A stretch of DNA of 16,676 nt from JAAAOZ01 sp964496595 (lineage in GTDB: Bacteria > Chloroflexota > Anaerolineae > B4-G1 > SLSP01). The notes under the pieces were generated by a model. That model did not search any database. It was not told where the DNA came from and saw only the letters and a list, made by a program, of their open reading frames with translations. Both the position numbers and the translations under genes were made by a program. Of the stretch, positions 1 through 7,138 are shown one piece after another. Position 1 is the stretch's first letter, and every line of letters begins with the position of its first letter. Location: NCBI GenBank assembly GCA_964496595.1, contig CAZCAI010000114.1:1-16676 (forward strand), read 5' to 3'.

Positions 1-1351
1 TGCCGCCGCTGTTGTCGCTGGCGGTGAGGGTGACCTGCACGTCGGAGGTGTACCATCCGTTGTCGCCAGCGGTGCCGGAGAGGGAGCGGGAGGTGGTGGG
101 AGGGATAGTATCTTGCTGACAGTGTGGAGTACCTGAATAGCGGATGAGACCCTCAAAATGGTAGCCGAGATTATACCAGCTTTGCATGGATTTGGTTGCG
201 CCATCCCATGGATCTGCAATTGTATAACCGGAGTACGAAGAACCACTTCCATCTATGACCAATACGTAATGATTGCCTCCGTCGCTAGAACGGAACATCC
301 GAACTACGACAGGTTTCCCATTGGCTAAGTCGTTTTGCAACATGTTCCACTGAGCTCCATCCCACGCTCCAACGTAGGTGACGTCGCTCCCTGCGCCACC
401 TACCGTTGCTACTTCATCCCAGTGGTTACTTAAGGGACATCTACTAGAACCTAAGGTATCATCTAAGATACGTGGATTGGTATTTACGCCATAGTACTTC
501 AGCATCATAGCAAGAGAGGTAATCGCACATCCTCCGCTTGCCATAGTGTAATTTCCTAGGCAGCTAGCCGTATACAGCTCTGGCTGGAAGTCAGGATCTT
601 GCTGAGAAAATAGTGTTACAGAACACGGTAGAGATAAAATTGATGCTTCATCATCTGTTCCTCTCTCGCTGATTATATCTGTATATTCCCAGCTTTTTAA
701 CTCCCTGGATTTTACATTAACTTCATAAATCCGGGGTGGCGTCGCATTATAGTTGATGTATTGGACATTAACACTATCTGCTGTCCAATGAATCACGCCG
801 GATGGGTTACCCACAAACAAATCTGTTGTAAAGGACGGATCACAAACCAGTTGTGTCTGTGCACTGCCATCAGCATTCATGGTCCACAATTCTATTTCAG
901 ATTTTCCCTCAGCATTATGCCTAAGGAGAACGTAGGCTAATTTTTCGGAGTTGGGAGACCAAACTGGTGGTACTATCCATAAATTGCTTCCTAATGTCGC
1001 GATTTCTTTTGACCCGCTTCCGTCTGCCTGAGCTATCCAGACGCGGGCATCATCCAAAGCTTTCGGATTCGTAACATAGACGAGTTTTTCTTCATCTGGG
1101 GCGAGAGATATCATCTCCAAAAATCCTGGGTGAACCTTATTGAGCTCTACAGACGCTACAGATTTTATTGAACTTCCATCAACATTTGAGATGTAGATTC
1201 TCAGGTATGAGTCTTGGACTATTTCGGTGCTGATGATCTTTTGGGGATTGTTGACAAAAGAATTCCAAAATTGTCCCCTCATAGGTGTCAAAATCACCGA
1301 AATGATGACTAATATTGAGGATAAACGTAATTGACGGGGAGTTTTCATCAT
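1..1351 (-). CDS. Secreted TolB-like propeller plus C39-like cysteine peptidase (partial, C-terminus off window)
   Basis: The minus strand is open from an ATG-ATG start at 1351 to the left edge: 450 residues seen, no stop. A GGAGG at 1355-1359 lies 3 nt before the first ATG and 6 nt before the second, so the second (1348) may be the true start. Residues 1-26 look like a signal peptide (basic start, then SSILVIISVILTP). Residues about 45-230 hold PD40/TolB-type repeats with the marks LAPDEEKLVYV and WSPNSEKLAYV, each near a DGS turn. Residues about 250-400 match the C39-like papain-fold peptidases: Gln250/251, Cys275 in GGCAITSLAMML, His361 in NHYVLVIDG and Asp380 in IADPWDG, in the expected order. 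From about 408 an Ig-like OmpL47-type module begins (LSGTAGDNGWYTSDVQVTL). It is probably an exported protease or processing enzyme on a sensor-like propeller; its substrate is unknown. It is the third gene of the minus-strand run, 83 bp after the lectin gene. The OmpL47-coding end is much GC-richer than the rest, suggesting a mosaic origin. Confidence 0.85.
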   Translation of the reverse strand, partial: MMKTPRQLRLSSILVIISVILTPMRGQFWNSFVNNPQKIISTEIVQDSYLRIYISNVDGSSIKSVASVELNKVHPGFLEMISLAPDEEKLVYVTNPKALDDARVWIAQADGSGSKEIATLGSNLWIVPPVWSPNSEKLAYVLLRHNAEGKSEIELWTMNADGSAQTQLVCDPSFTTDLFVGNPSGVIHWTADSVNVQYINYNATPPRIYEVNVKSRELKSWEYTDIISERGTDDEASILSLPCSVTLFSQQDPDFQPELYTASCLGNYTMASGGCAITSLAMMLKYYGVNTNPRILDDTLGSSRCPLSNHWDEVATVGGAGSDVTYVGAWDGAQWNMLQNDLANGKPVVVRMFRSSDGGNHYVLVIDGSGSSYSGYTIADPWDGATKSMQSWYNLGYHFEGLIRYSGTPHCQQDTIPPTTSRSLSGTAGDNGWYTSDVQVTLTASDNSGG

Positions 1352-1434
1352 TTTCCTCCATTTATAAGATGTTATTTATTTTTGTGCTGGGAGTGGGGTC
1401 TCTGGGTGAATTTGATTTGCACGTTGAAGATGTG

Positions 1435-2415
1435 CTATGGACTGACACCCCCGATGGCAAACCAATGCACTGCACATGCTGTTCCATCCCGTTTAGCAAC
1501 CCGGAATTCGGTCTCGGTGAGATGATGAGCGATCAGATTAGCATAACCGGAAGAGCCTTCAACCTGGGTGATCATCACCAGCGGTGTTGAAGTGAAGGCT
1601 TGTTCAAATTCTATCGTGATGTTGGTTTGATCTGCGGTCATCCATACGTTACCGCTCTGAATCGTCGCGCCATTATTCAATCCCCGCCATAGCGTTGGAT
1701 CTCCTATCTTTTCGCGGGTGATCGCCCCATCCGGCACGGTGAGCGCCATCCCCGCGATGGGCACCGAGCGGATCAGCTCACGCGGTTCCAGCGTCTCTCC
1801 GCCGACGGTGATCTCCAGATAGCGGTCGCCATTCCATGTCGTCGTGGGGATGCCGCCGCTGGTCTCACTACCCAATGGCACGCTGAAAAGACCGTCGCTC
1901 ACATCCACAACGTGGTCCTCCTCACCATCCGCAGGCCAGATGAGATTATCATCTTCTTTAGCGTCGTAAATCGCGAAGCTCATCGCTACCCCTTCCTCTG
2001 TCAGCGGAGTGCCGTCGCTGTTAGCCAGGCGTCCCTGGTAGTTGACTGTCGTCGCACTGGGGCCAGGTGAGGCCGGGCCGGCGGCCTGTCGCGCCCAGAC
2101 GTTTTGCGTCAGGATCAGCACGGCTACCAGCAACAGTGTGCCGAAGTTGGGCATCAGCCAGCGCAATACGGGATGTGAGGTACCGCGGGATAGTACAGAT
2201 GATCGCTGCTCTCGATCACCACGCTTCGGTAAGTGGCGGTCTATTGTCTCTGCTAAGTCGATTAANNNNNNNNNNNNNNNNNNNNNNNNNNNNNNNNNNN
2301 NNNNNNNNNNNNNNNNNNNNNNNNNNNNNNNNNNNNNNNNNNNNNNNNNNNNNNNNNNNNNNNNNTTAAAAAGCTCTTTTGCTCCTTCATCAGTAAACTC
2401 CTTTGTCTGTTTCAT
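1435..2415 (-). CDS. Membrane-anchored surface protein with YQGRL-type domain and H-type lectin-like C-terminus (interrupted by scaffold gap)
   Basis: The part after the gap (2265 down to 1435, 276 codons) is a convincing protein end. A charged stretch is followed by one hydrophobic segment, FGTLLLVAVLILTQNVWA, acting as signal peptide or anchor. Next comes the common bacterial surface domain that starts VNYQGRLANSDGTPLTEEG, includes DGLFSVPLGS and YLEITVGGETLEPRELI, and ends SVPIAGMAL. The last 65 residues resemble an H-type lectin domain (FEQAFTSTPLVMITQ, then FRVAKRD and VHWFAIGG), which in other proteins binds glycans. Start uncertain: the 16 residues MKQTKEFTDEGAKELF at 2368-2415 read toward the gap, but 100 Ns is a placeholder length, so the apparent in-frame join is not evidence. 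GAGG sits only 1 nt before that ATG, a poor spacing. The ATG of MPNFGTLLL could start a signal peptide by itself. The gene begins 37 bp after the upstream hydrolase stop, so co-transcription is likely. Confidence 0.7.
   Translation of the reverse strand: MKQTKEFTDEGAKELFXXXXXXXXXXXXXXXXXXXXXXXXXXXXXXXXXXLIDLAETIDRHLPKRGDREQRSSVLSRGTSHPVLRWLMPNFGTLLLVAVLILTQNVWARQAAGPASPGPSATTVNYQGRLANSDGTPLTEEGVAMSFAIYDAKEDDNLIWPADGEEDHVVDVSDGLFSVPLGSETSGGIPTTTWNGDRYLEITVGGETLEPRELIRSVPIAGMALTVPDGAITREKIGDPTLWRGLNNGATIQSGNVWMTADQTNITIEFEQAFTSTPLVMITQVEGSSGYANLIAHHLTETEFRVAKRDGTACAVHWFAIGGVSP
2266..2365. other. Assembly gap of exactly 100 N
   Basis: One hundred consecutive N, the usual placeholder for a scaffold join of unknown length. 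It interrupts the coding region of the lectin-like protein near its N-terminus. The known bases on both sides end in TTAA (TTAA before the gap, TTAA after it). A direct join through that overlap would shift the frame away from the open one, so real sequence is probably missing. Confidence 0.98.
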
Positions 2416-2452
2416 ACCTCATACGACGGATTCGTCGAACAAATCACCGGGT

Positions 2453-5400
2453 CTATTGATCGCGAGTCACCAAGGGCAGGTATATCCGATGTCTGCCCTC
2501 CTTTACGTGAACGACTACCGGCACACGCCGGGTATACCCCGATTGAGATAGCGCATTCAAAACCGCCTGCTGACCGGACAACGGCTCGACGTGCACCATC
2601 AGAGCCCCCAGATAACGCCCCGAGGCAATGCCGGGCGAGAGCGCCACCTCCAGGTAAACTTGCCGGGGCTGCCCGACCGTCATCGTGAAGGTGGTCTGAT
2701 TCAGCGCAATCCCATCGCCCGGAAGCTGATCGCCCATCAGGCTGGAGAAATCCGAAAGCTCCAGAGAGACCCGAACGTCGGCCGGCGGCGCCCCCAGGAC
2801 CACCGAGGAGGTCACCAACTCGCCGGGCGTGATCTCCGCCTCCACACTCTCCGGCAGCGAGAACCAAGCCGCTGCTAGCGGAGCCTGTTCATCGGCCCAC
2901 GGGGCATCGTTGACGTAGGTGAGATCCAGTGGCACGACCTGCATCTCGCCATGGGATAGGGACCCGGCGAACGTCTCCTCGTGAACCACGTTCCCCTCTT
3001 GGGAGGTGGCAGCCGCAAACTCGAAGGTCGTCGAAGTAGTGCTGGTCAGAATGGCCTGGTAGACGCCCGTGATCGGATGGCTGACGGTGATGGCCTGCCG
3101 CTGCGCAGATACAGATTGCAGGGCATACGGAATGTAAGGGATGAATTCGTCGTTATTAGAGGCCACTAGTTCCCACGACATATCCTTGTGCACCTCTCGA
3201 CCGTTCGGATCGTACAGCGTCATAGCGACGGCGTTGGAGGGTGACTGAACACTCACGTGCAAGGCCTGCCAGACATTCGACTCGGCGCCTTGAAGCGCAG
3301 GTGCCAGCGCTGCCGTCTGGCCTTGATGCATCGAGGCTAACCGCCCGTGACCCATTAAGTGACTCTGATAGTGATTATTCCAATCATCCTCACATGCCCC
3401 GCCTCCGCAATGATCCGGGACTCCGTGAGCGTGCATAATGGCGTCTGGCAGCCCATCCGCACCGACCGCGGTGACAATGGCAACGTGATCAGCCATGTTA
3501 TCGCTTCCCCACTCAAAGAACGCTACGTCACCGACGCGCCAATCAGTAGTTGCCCCCAAATAGAGTTGTTGATAGTAGAAATAGCGGCGCAGATCCTCGG
3601 CATTGCGGGCACCGTTGGATGGGTACTGGTAGCGACCGGGATGAGCCTGAGCATCGGCGCGAAGCAGAGCGTAGAGGTTGGCGCCCCCGCTGCTGAACTG
3701 CATCTTAGGGTCATACCAATCGTTGCCATGGCAGGTGTCGGATGGGGCCGTGCCGCCCGTCCCGGCCAGGTAGGCGTCAATGACTAAATCGGTGCAAACT
3801 GAATTCTGCGCTTCCCACGGCCCGTACGTACCACAGTAAAGCCTTCGGTTGGCGCTGTATGGTGCACCGGTCTCGTTCAAGGCTGCATCGGCGATGTCCT
3901 CCCCGGTGGGCGCTGGGGTTGGTTCGGGGGTGGGAAGAGGTGTGGGGGTTGGCGTTGGCGTGGGGCCGGATTCCTGCAGGGTAAACCTCATCGCGCTGAA
4001 GGAGACGGTGCGAGACCAATTGGTCTCATCATTCAGATCGCTCAGCTCCACCCGGCCCTCGCTCCCGACCTCGAAGCGGTAGGTGCCCAGATCCAGCCAC
4101 TCGCTGTACAGCGGGGCCTGGTCGTGGGAGACGGTGGACTGCCCGTCGGCGTGATGAATCGTGTAGTGCGCGTCCGAGGTGTCCCAATCAAGGTACATCG
4201 AAGGGCACTGCCAGTTGACCGGATCGTGGTTGGGGATATACGCCTCGACCTTGTAGTCACCGGCGTAGGAGAAGTCAGGCTGCCAATCGGCCCAATTGGT
4301 CGATTGAGCCGGGTCATTGGTGTTCACCGTCAGGTAGGCATAATGCCCGCGATCGTTGGTGTAGCGATACCAGGCCGAATCGCACATCCCGCCACCATAG
4401 GCCGGATGGATGTTTGGCTCTTCGAGAACGACATCGCTGCTCTCGGATGCCTCAACCCAGGTGAATCGCATCGCGCTGAACGAGACAAAGTAGGAGATAT
4501 TGGCCTCACCGTTCAGGTCCGATAGTTCCACGTACCCGCTGCTGCCGGCGGCGAAATCATACGTCCCCAGGTTCAGCCAACCATCGTAGAGGGTCGCTTG
4601 GTCGCTGGAGACAGTGGTCGAGCCGCCGTTGTAGTGAATGGTGTAGCGTGCGTCGGAGGTGTCCCAATCAATGTAATCGCCCGTGCAAGGCCAGTTCAAG
4701 GGCTCGTGATTGGGGACAAACGCCTCCACTCGCCAGCGCCCGGATCGCGGCAAATTCGGCGTCCAGCGCCCGGAGTTGGTGGACTGAGCCGGATCATTGG
4801 TGTTGAGGGTCAGATAAGCATAGCGACCGCGGTTGTTGGTGAAGCGATACCAGGCCGTCTGGCACGTCGGGCCGTAAGATGGCGTCAGAGTTGGCTCCTC
4901 GACGATGACTGCATCTCCATCGTCGTCTCCACCGCTCCCCTGAAAAGTGAGGTCACTCAGATCACCTCCCAGTTCATCGCGATAGAAAATGGTCACATTG
5001 GTGAGCCAGTTGGTACAACCGGGACAGTATTTATCCCGAATGGAGGACAACGTAGTACGTCCCTGGTTGAAGTAATATAGCCGCAGCCCTCGCGTGACCG
5101 AGTAGATGCCCTCGGGCCAAGAGTCAAAAGGGGAAGAGCACCACCCGCTGTAGAACCAGTTCCAGGCGTTGTAAGCGGTACAAATGCGAGTGCCGAAGCT
5201 GGACTCGGCCCCGGCGATGGCTACCAGCAGGCGCGGGTCTATATCGAATTCTCGCCCGCGGTCTACGAAGACCTGACCTAACCCAGCCAGGGGTGATCCC
5301 TTGCCAGCCAGATACGAATCGATCTCGGCGGCAGTGATCTCTGGAGCGGCTGGGGCTGCCCGGCTCTCTATCGGGAGAATCGAGCTAAGCAGAGAGATTA

Positions 5401-5458
5401 ACGTAACGATTGCCAATATTGACAGGGTGCGCTGTGAAGATTTGAATATTTTCATCAT
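2453..5458 (-). CDS. Secreted multidomain peptidoglycan hydrolase: lysozyme-like + 2 golvesin domains + NlpC/P60-like (DUF1287-like)
   Basis: 1001 residues from the ATG at 5458 (GGAGG 4 nt upstream; a second ATG follows at once, 7 nt from the GGAGG). Residues 1-37 are a signal peptide ending near SRAAPA. Residues about 40-172 are a lysozyme/glucosaminidase-like fold, with IDPRLLVAIAGAESSFG giving the likely catalytic Glu85, then NAWNW. Residues 185-336 and 341-496 are two clearly homologous golvesin C-terminal-type beta domains (each with NTNDPAQSTN, DWDTSDA.YTIH, LGTY.F and VSFSAMRFT). Residues 498-518 are a Pro/Thr linker. Residues 519-708 are an NlpC/P60-superfamily domain closest to DUF1287: Cys555 in NSVCTDLVIDAY, RNAEDLRRYF, WRVGDVAFFEWG and His658 in ADHVAIVT. 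About 290 residues of beta-sandwich follow, ending in HRIYLPLVTRDQ. The two enzyme domains should cut glycan and peptide bonds of cell wall; whether its own or a competitor's is unknown. It heads the minus-strand run and is divergent from the STAND gene. Confidence 0.88.
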   Translation of the reverse strand: MMKIFKSSQRTLSILAIVTLISLLSSILPIESRAAPAAPEITAAEIDSYLAGKGSPLAGLGQVFVDRGREFDIDPRLLVAIAGAESSFGTRICTAYNAWNWFYSGWCSSPFDSWPEGIYSVTRGLRLYYFNQGRTTLSSIRDKYCPGCTNWLTNVTIFYRDELGGDLSDLTFQGSGGDDDGDAVIVEEPTLTPSYGPTCQTAWYRFTNNRGRYAYLTLNTNDPAQSTNSGRWTPNLPRSGRWRVEAFVPNHEPLNWPCTGDYIDWDTSDARYTIHYNGGSTTVSSDQATLYDGWLNLGTYDFAAGSSGYVELSDLNGEANISYFVSFSAMRFTWVEASESSDVVLEEPNIHPAYGGGMCDSAWYRYTNDRGHYAYLTVNTNDPAQSTNWADWQPDFSYAGDYKVEAYIPNHDPVNWQCPSMYLDWDTSDAHYTIHHADGQSTVSHDQAPLYSEWLDLGTYRFEVGSEGRVELSDLNDETNWSRTVSFSAMRFTLQESGPTPTPTPTPLPTPEPTPAPTGEDIADAALNETGAPYSANRRLYCGTYGPWEAQNSVCTDLVIDAYLAGTGGTAPSDTCHGNDWYDPKMQFSSGGANLYALLRADAQAHPGRYQYPSNGARNAEDLRRYFYYQQLYLGATTDWRVGDVAFFEWGSDNMADHVAIVTAVGADGLPDAIMHAHGVPDHCGGGACEDDWNNHYQSHLMGHGRLASMHQGQTAALAPALQGAESNVWQALHVSVQSPSNAVAMTLYDPNGREVHKDMSWELVASNNDEFIPYIPYALQSVSAQRQAITVSHPITGVYQAILTSTTSTTFEFAAATSQEGNVVHEETFAGSLSHGEMQVVPLDLTYVNDAPWADEQAPLAAAWFSLPESVEAEITPGELVTSSVVLGAPPADVRVSLELSDFSSLMGDQLPGDGIALNQTTFTMTVGQPRQVYLEVALSPGIASGRYLGALMVHVEPLSGQQAVLNALSQSGYTRRVPVVVHVKEGRHRIYLPLVTRDQ
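3911..3962 (-). repeat. Low-complexity Pro/Thr linker coding repeat
   Basis: The plus strand reads as a G/T-rich simple repeat; the coding strand gives alternating PT units. It separates the golvesin domains from the NlpC/P60-like domain of the hydrolase. This is a usual flexible linker of secreted multidomain enzymes. Confidence 0.75.
3971..4906 (-). repeat. Internal direct duplication encoding two golvesin-type domains
   Basis: Copy 1 is about 4451-4906 and copy 2 about 3971-4438. They encode residues 185-336 and 341-496 of the hydrolase. The proteins agree at well over half of positions, and the DNA stays recognisably similar (for example around 4317-4380 and 4797-4856). This is an old tandem domain duplication rather than a recent identical one. 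Each copy has its own two Cys residues, early in the domain and in the NW.C segment. Confidence 0.8.
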
Positions 5459-5492
5459 ACTTCCTCCATAAATGAACTTCGTGAATTCCCTA

Positions 5493-5509
5493 GAATTTTA
5501 CTAAAATTC
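5493..5509. promoter_or_regulatory. Perfect 17-bp palindrome, candidate operator of the secreted-protein operon
   Basis: GAATTTTA, one central C, TAAAATTC: eight-base arms pair without a mismatch. It lies 35-51 bp upstream of the hydrolase start at 5458, in the AT-rich half of the divergent region, where a promoter or operator for the minus-strand genes is expected. GAACTTC (5474-5480) and GAATTC (5483-5488) lie beside it. I see no convincing -35/-10 pair for the minus strand. The binding protein is unknown; a dimeric repressor is the simplest guess. Confidence 0.5.
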
Positions 5510-5530
5510 GCGCCTCCCCTCCATCCTTTT

Positions 5531-5558
5531 CGGACATAGACCGGACAGAAATCGGACA
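5531..5558 (+). promoter_or_regulatory. Three CGGACA direct repeats with 11-bp period, candidate activator site
   Basis: CGGACA occurs at 5531-5536, 5542-5547 and 5553-5558, starts exactly 11 bp apart, so the copies face the same side of the helix. They end 7 bp before the -35 element of the STAND promoter. Helically phased direct repeats upstream of a promoter are the layout used by SARP/AfsR-type and MalT-type activators; that this one is bound by the adjacent STAND protein is inference. Confidence 0.55.
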
Positions 5559-5565
5559 AGAACAG

Positions 5566-5594
5566 ATGACAACCGCTGACGCCTGAGGTATAAT
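5566..5594 (+). promoter_or_regulatory. Sigma70-type promoter of the STAND gene giving a near-leaderless mRNA
   Basis: ATGACA (5566-5571), a 17-bp spacer and a perfect TATAAT (5589-5594). A start site about 7 bp after the -10 falls near 5601, only 2-4 nt before the ATG at 5604. No Shine-Dalgarno sequence lies between the -10 and the ATG. This supports both the chosen start and leaderless translation. Confidence 0.7.
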
Positions 5595-5603
5595 CCAAAA
5601 GCA

Positions 5604-7124
5604 ATGCAAATCGATAAGATCACGCCTGAATGGCTGGGAAACACGATCCAGGCTCTGGTGCGCGGGGAAGCGCCGCCGGAGGACGCTCTCACGCTCCATC
5701 TGTTGGACGCGACCGGTTCGCCCACGGAGCGGACCTTGGCCCTGCACGATTATCTTCTGCATCTGGTCGTTGAGCGCCTGAGTCGCCTGCGCCGCGCTGA
5801 AGGGCTGCCCCACGACGACCAGCTTCCTCACGCCAGGGAGGCGACCGCCGCTGCCTTGAGCCGCGACTTTAGCTGTGGCAATGTCGAGTTGGAGGCGTGG
5901 AGCGCGTTCTATCATCGCTACTTCTGCCCCGTTTCCCTGAGTGTGAAGAAGTTGGCCGAGGCGGCTCATGTCGTGCCGCGCCAGTTCCGCCGCCGCGTCA
6001 ATCACGCGATGCGGCTGCTTATCCGAGAGGTCCAACTGGCCGAAAGCGACGCCCACGGCCAGTTGCGTCGCATTCACCTGGGCCGCCACCTGCCCCCGAC
6101 CGACTTCCTTCGACTCTTCGGCGTCGACTCCTTGATTGAGCGAGTGAGCGATCTACTCATCGATCCTGATGGCCCGCCCCTGCTGACCATCGATGGTCTG
6201 GGCGGCATTGGCAAAACCACGCTGGCGCAGGCCGTCGCCGACCGTTCGGCCGAATCCAATACTTTTGCCGACATCCTCTGGGTTAGCGCCCGACAGCCGC
6301 CAAAGTTCTTAGAAGGAATGGGCATTCAGAATGAAATGGGATCTTTGCCCGCTCGGCCGGTGCTGACCTTTGAAGAACTCCTCACGCGTCTTGCTGTGCA
6401 GATTGGCCGCGAGGATTTGATCGCGTGTCGTCCGGGGGAGCGCGAAGCGGCGCTCAAGGCTGCTTTTCAGACTCGGCCACTTTTGATTGTGATCGATAAT
6501 TTGGAGACGATGACCGATTATCGAGCGATGGCGCCGCGCCTCCAACCTATGGCTGGACAGTCGCGCTTTCTGATCACCAGTCGTCACTCACTGCGGGAAT
6601 ATCCCTTTGTCTACACACTCTCGATTCCCCCACTTTCGCGCGCCGATAGCCGCGCCTTGTTGCGCCACGAATTAGAGCGTCTGGGACGACGAGGCAATAT
6701 CTCAGACCAAGCGCTGGATGATATTTTCGGCGTAGTGGGTGGATTACCGCTCGCGCTCAAGTTGATCGCGGCCCAGTTGGGACGGTTGCCCTTGTCCCAC
6801 ATCCTCCATAACTTGCAGGCCGCCCAAAGCTCGACCACCGAGGCGCTTTACACCTTCATCTATCGCCATACCTGGATGCTGTTAGATGAGCCATCTCGTC
6901 AACTTCTGATGAATATGCTCTTGGTTTCCCCAGAGGGTGAGGACATCGAGTGGTTGAGTTTGATCAGCGCGCTGCCCCAGGATGAATTGACGCGGGCGTT
7001 GCGGCAATTGCAGGATTTCTCTCTTCTCCAGGTGACCGGCTCCTTGGAGCACCCATTCTATCGCTTGCATCGCCTGACTGTGACCTTCTTGGAGACAGAG
7101 ATGTTGGCCTGTTGGGCAGAGTAG
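5604..7124 (+). CDS. STAND (NB-ARC) NTPase with N-terminal HTH, putative signal-responsive regulator
   Basis: 506 residues. Residues 1-150 are helical and include a helix-turn-helix-like stretch at about 111-141 (LSVKKLAEAAHVVPRQFRRRVNHA split by a short turn). The NB-ARC core follows: Walker A GLGGIGKTT (198-206, Lys204), Walker B LLIVIDNLE (Asp298), the sensor motif FLITSRH (Arg327) and GGLPLALKL (379-387). A winged-helix-like segment ends in YRLHRLTVTFLETEML. The protein lacks its own repeat sensor, which the next gene supplies. STAND ATPases switch between ADP-bound rest and ATP-bound oligomers when a ligand or partner is sensed. With the HTH a MalT/AfsR-like transcriptional role fits best; a defence-type NLR role is possible but no effector domain is seen. 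The start is supported by the promoter 10 nt upstream. Confidence 0.85.
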   Translation: MQIDKITPEWLGNTIQALVRGEAPPEDALTLHLLDATGSPTERTLALHDYLLHLVVERLSRLRRAEGLPHDDQLPHAREATAAALSRDFSCGNVELEAWSAFYHRYFCPVSLSVKKLAEAAHVVPRQFRRRVNHAMRLLIREVQLAESDAHGQLRRIHLGRHLPPTDFLRLFGVDSLIERVSDLLIDPDGPPLLTIDGLGGIGKTTLAQAVADRSAESNTFADILWVSARQPPKFLEGMGIQNEMGSLPARPVLTFEELLTRLAVQIGREDLIACRPGEREAALKAAFQTRPLLIVIDNLETMTDYRAMAPRLQPMAGQSRFLITSRHSLREYPFVYTLSIPPLSRADSRALLRHELERLGRRGNISDQALDDIFGVVGGLPLALKLIAAQLGRLPLSHILHNLQAAQSSTTEALYTFIYRHTWMLLDEPSRQLLMNMLLVSPEGEDIEWLSLISALPQDELTRALRQLQDFSLLQVTGSLEHPFYRLHRLTVTFLETEMLACWAE

Positions 7125-7138
7125 GACGCGGTATAGCG

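Noticed and set aside
1179..1361. 60-codon minus-strand frame starting at the same ribosome site as the C39 gene
   Set aside because: Its translation has no domain, whereas the adjacent frame stays open for 450 codons with peptidase motifs; out-of-frame shadow.
1315..1590. 91-codon plus-strand frame over the C39 gene start
   Set aside because: It is antisense to two supported genes and has no family features; its N-terminus overlaps the ribosome site of the C39 gene.
2262..2369. TTAA target duplication of an inserted element across the gap
   Set aside because: A four-base AT match at both gap edges is expected by chance, and nothing of an element is visible.
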